Below the pieces are notes generated by a model. The model worked only from the letters and a program-made list of their open reading frames with translations. It was not told the DNA's origin and did no database searches. From contig CANMHB010000017.1 of NCBI GenBank assembly GCA_947497485.1, forward strand, positions 1 to 64,000: a stretch of 64,000 nucleotides of DNA, written 5' to 3'. Shown one piece after another: positions 62,349-64,000 of the stretch. The DNA comes from Flavobacteriales bacterium (GTDB taxonomy: Bacteria; Bacteroidota; Bacteroidia; Flavobacteriales_D; Crocinitomicaceae). Each line of letters starts with the position of its first letter. Positions within the stretch are counted from its first letter, which is position 1. Made by a program: the position numbers and the translations under genes.

Positions 62349-63377
62349 TTAATACTCCACATACTTAGCAGATTTCGAATAATATCCGTTTTCAAGAATT
62401 ATCTTTTCTTTCAGAATATCGAACGAGTTCTTTTTGCCTAAAGTCTTATATGTGAGCAATAAATACCATTGTTGTTCTTGATCGAAATTTGTAAATCTAT
62501 TATTTTGCAGTTGAACCAAGCGATTTTCACATAAATCAAATCGGTTGAGATTGTATAGACAAATTCCGCTATAAAAAAGTGCATTAACATCATCTGGGTA
62601 GGTTTCTAAAATGACTTCAAATCGATTCAACGCAGCTTTATATTTATTTTTCCGAAAGTAGTTCATCGTTTTATCAAGATACGAAAAGTAGGTATACTCG
62701 ATGCTCATTTCATGTTGGGAATATTCATTTTTTGAAGATTCTTTATCAGCAGGAGTGCCGCCAAGTTCATTTTTTATCGGCTCGTTTGGTCTACTTCTGT
62801 ACAAGCGATAATCAATAACTTTCAAATCATGCAAGTATGTCTCTTTGGCTAAATTTTCTCTTTTTTGGTTGGAATTATTTATTTTTTCTACCCCCTTCAA
62901 TGGCAAGCGTATTGGTCCTGAATAGATTTCGTTTTGTTCCTTAGTGTCAATTGGTTTAAATTCCTTTTTTTCTTCAAAGTCAGCAATTATTTTTGAGGGC
63001 TTGATCTGAAGTTTCTCAGGAAGTTCCTGAAATATTTTAATTGAATCTTTAGAAAAGGTTGATGGGTTTAATTTTTTAGCAATCTTTTGTTGAGATGATG
63101 TTTCTTCATTCGATTCTTTTTGGTTAGCTATAAATACAATAATAACAACCGAGATAATTGAGAGAATACTGACTTTTAGAATCGTTTTAAATCTTAGCCG
63201 CCATTTTATTTTACGGTCCAGTTTTTTAAGCTGTTCTAATGTCGCATCTTGACTAGACCAACCATCCAAAGCATCTCGTTCAAATGCATCATCAATAACT
63301 TTCATTTCAAGCTTATTTTTGCTAGAAGATTCAATTGTTGATTTATATTCAATTATGTCTTTTTTTGATAAACTCAT
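62349..63377 (-). CDS. Membrane protein with TPR-like region, partner of an ECF sigma factor
   Basis: A 342-residue protein with an acidic cytoplasmic N-terminus (DAFERDALDGWSSQD), one membrane helix at about 62-84 (LKVSILSIISVVIIVFI) and a Lys/Glu-rich spacer. The periplasmic C-terminal TPR-like helices (YKAALNRFEVILETYPDD, VNALFYSGICLYNLNRFD) end it. Its start overlaps the sigma gene stop by 4 bases. The topology resembles anti-sigma factors, but no typical zinc or anti-sigma motif is visible; regulation of the sigma factor is inferred. Confidence 0.75.
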   Translation of the reverse strand: MSLSKKDIIEYKSTIESSSKNKLEMKVIDDAFERDALDGWSSQDATLEQLKKLDRKIKWRLRFKTILKVSILSIISVVIIVFIANQKESNEETSSQQKIAKKLNPSTFSKDSIKIFQELPEKLQIKPSKIIADFEEKKEFKPIDTKEQNEIYSGPIRLPLKGVEKINNSNQKRENLAKETYLHDLKVIDYRLYRSRPNEPIKNELGGTPADKESSKNEYSQHEMSIEYTYFSYLDKTMNYFRKNKYKAALNRFEVILETYPDDVNALFYSGICLYNLNRFDLCENRLVQLQNNRFTNFDQEQQWYLLLTYKTLGKKNSFDILKEKIILENGYYSKSAKYVEY

Positions 63378-63949
63378 TTTTTGGAGATTATTTTTGATAA
63401 TATCAATTTTAAATTTCTCTTACCATTTTGAATATTACTTTTAACTTCATTTACAGTAAAGTTGTATTTCTGACAAATTTCATCATAACTCTTTCTATCC
63501 AGGTAAAAGGCCTTAATACATATTGATTGATTTTCATTTAATTCATTAATAGCTGTTTCGAGCGCTTCTAATTTTAATTCAAGAATTTCTTTTGTGCTCA
63601 GCGCATCTTCATCCGTTTTATCCTCCATTAGCTCCTCGAAACTAGTCGTCTTGATATTCCTTTTTCTCAATAACATTAAACAGGAATTCTTAGTCGTAGT
63701 AAATAACCAACTTTTAAAATGATTGATTTGATGTTTTTTAATTTTTTCGGATAATCCTCCAAACAACTCAATTGTCAAATCTTCAGCATTATGAACATTC
63801 TTTGTATACTTCATACAAACACCAAAAACAAGGTGTCCATAGCGTTTGTAAAATTCGGCAATTATAAGATTATCTTTTTTAAGCTTATATAAGGCTACTA
63901 ATTCCTCGTCGGAATGAGAATTAAAGTCATATTTGCGTCGAAGGAACAA
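63374..63949 (-). CDS. ECF-type RNA polymerase sigma factor
   Basis: A 191-residue sigma-70 family protein. Region 2 contains HNAEDLTIELFGGLSEKI and FKSWLFTTTKNSCLMLLRK; region 4 contains SICIKAFYLDRKSYDEICQK, the helix-turn-helix. The start is TTG at 63949; an in-frame stop lies three codons upstream and no early ATG exists. A possible -7 element (CATCTTTG, minus strand, 63960-63967) would make it nearly leaderless. It is cotranscribed with the TPR membrane partner. Confidence 0.9.
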   Translation of the reverse strand: MFLRRKYDFNSHSDEELVALYKLKKDNLIIAEFYKRYGHLVFGVCMKYTKNVHNAEDLTIELFGGLSEKIKKHQINHFKSWLFTTTKNSCLMLLRKRNIKTTSFEELMEDKTDEDALSTKEILELKLEALETAINELNENQSICIKAFYLDRKSYDEICQKYNFTVNEVKSNIQNGKRNLKLILSKIISKK

Positions 63950-64000
63950 GTTTTTTATTCAAAGATGCAGCTAAAACCTTATTTCCACAAAAAAATAATT

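Overview
The window looks like a chromosomal segment of an aerobic, A+T-rich member of the Bacteroidota, most likely order Flavobacteriales (Crocinitomicaceae/Fluviicola-like). The pointers are: an Hpt-Adk fusion; alternative complex III (actABCDEF) followed directly by coxBA; a TAT-variant ActB; type IX secretion C-terminal sorting domains on two exported proteins; SprB repeats; DUF3098, DUF4395, TIGR03643 and DUF2256 proteins; and many genes preceded by TAnnTTTG promoter elements instead of Shine-Dalgarno sites. The placement is inferred from gene content and not from a marker gene. No rRNA, prophage, CRISPR or transposase gene was seen.

Layout. 0-2.7 kb: poorly characterised small genes, a candidate small RNA and a TIGR03643 protein. 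2.8-7.3 kb: hpt-adk, obg, a PAP2 phosphatase, crcB, thiL and a SPOR protein. 7.5-19.1 kb: the respiratory block actABCDEF-coxBA, from menaquinol oxidation to oxygen reduction, closed by a strong terminator. 19.2-25.1 kb: an orphan OmpR-type regulator, then a leftward methionine operon metY-metX-hom-DUF4395 preceded by a SAM-I riboswitch and a leader ORF ending in a Cys/Met run. 25.3-29.3 kb: sucAB of the TCA cycle. 29.4-32.2 kb: a CRY-DASH gene and an iron-sulphur photolyase gene, translationally coupled. 32.4-40.4 kb: accessory genes (a tandem FGE-domain protein, an XRE regulator divergent from a leucine-rich-repeat protein, an AAA/DUF4143 ATPase, an SDR-DUF2256 pair, a subtilase). 40.6-44.3 kb: ftsX-DUF3098-uppP-truB, tRNA-Leu(CAA) and aroE. 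44.4-45.6 kb: three tandem short ssb genes behind a helically phased repeat. 45.7-49.5 kb: two outer-membrane beta-barrel genes and cysQ. 49.5-51.3 kb: scoA and scoB, separated by a four-helix-bundle (S23/IVP) gene bounded by inverted repeats. 51.3-58.4 kb: the elongation-type wall module pbp1A-rodA-mrdA-mreD-mreC, without mreB. 58.5-64 kb: envelope proteins, YceI, small haem-motif proteins, and an ECF sigma factor with a TPR membrane partner.

Most interesting: (1) the Cys/Met-run leader peptide between the SAM riboswitch and metY, which would add translation-based sensing of charged tRNA-Cys to SAM sensing; (2) the IVP cassette with 14-bp terminal inverted repeats between scoA and scoB; (3) the ssb triplet with five ACGA/CCGA units spaced 10, 11, 10 and 11 bp upstream and a large hairpin before ssb3; (4) a photolyase-associated gene set (CRY-DASH, FeS-photolyase, TIGR03643, SDR-DUF2256) split over three places within 37 kb, including a 51-codon DUF2256 gene that is easy to miss.
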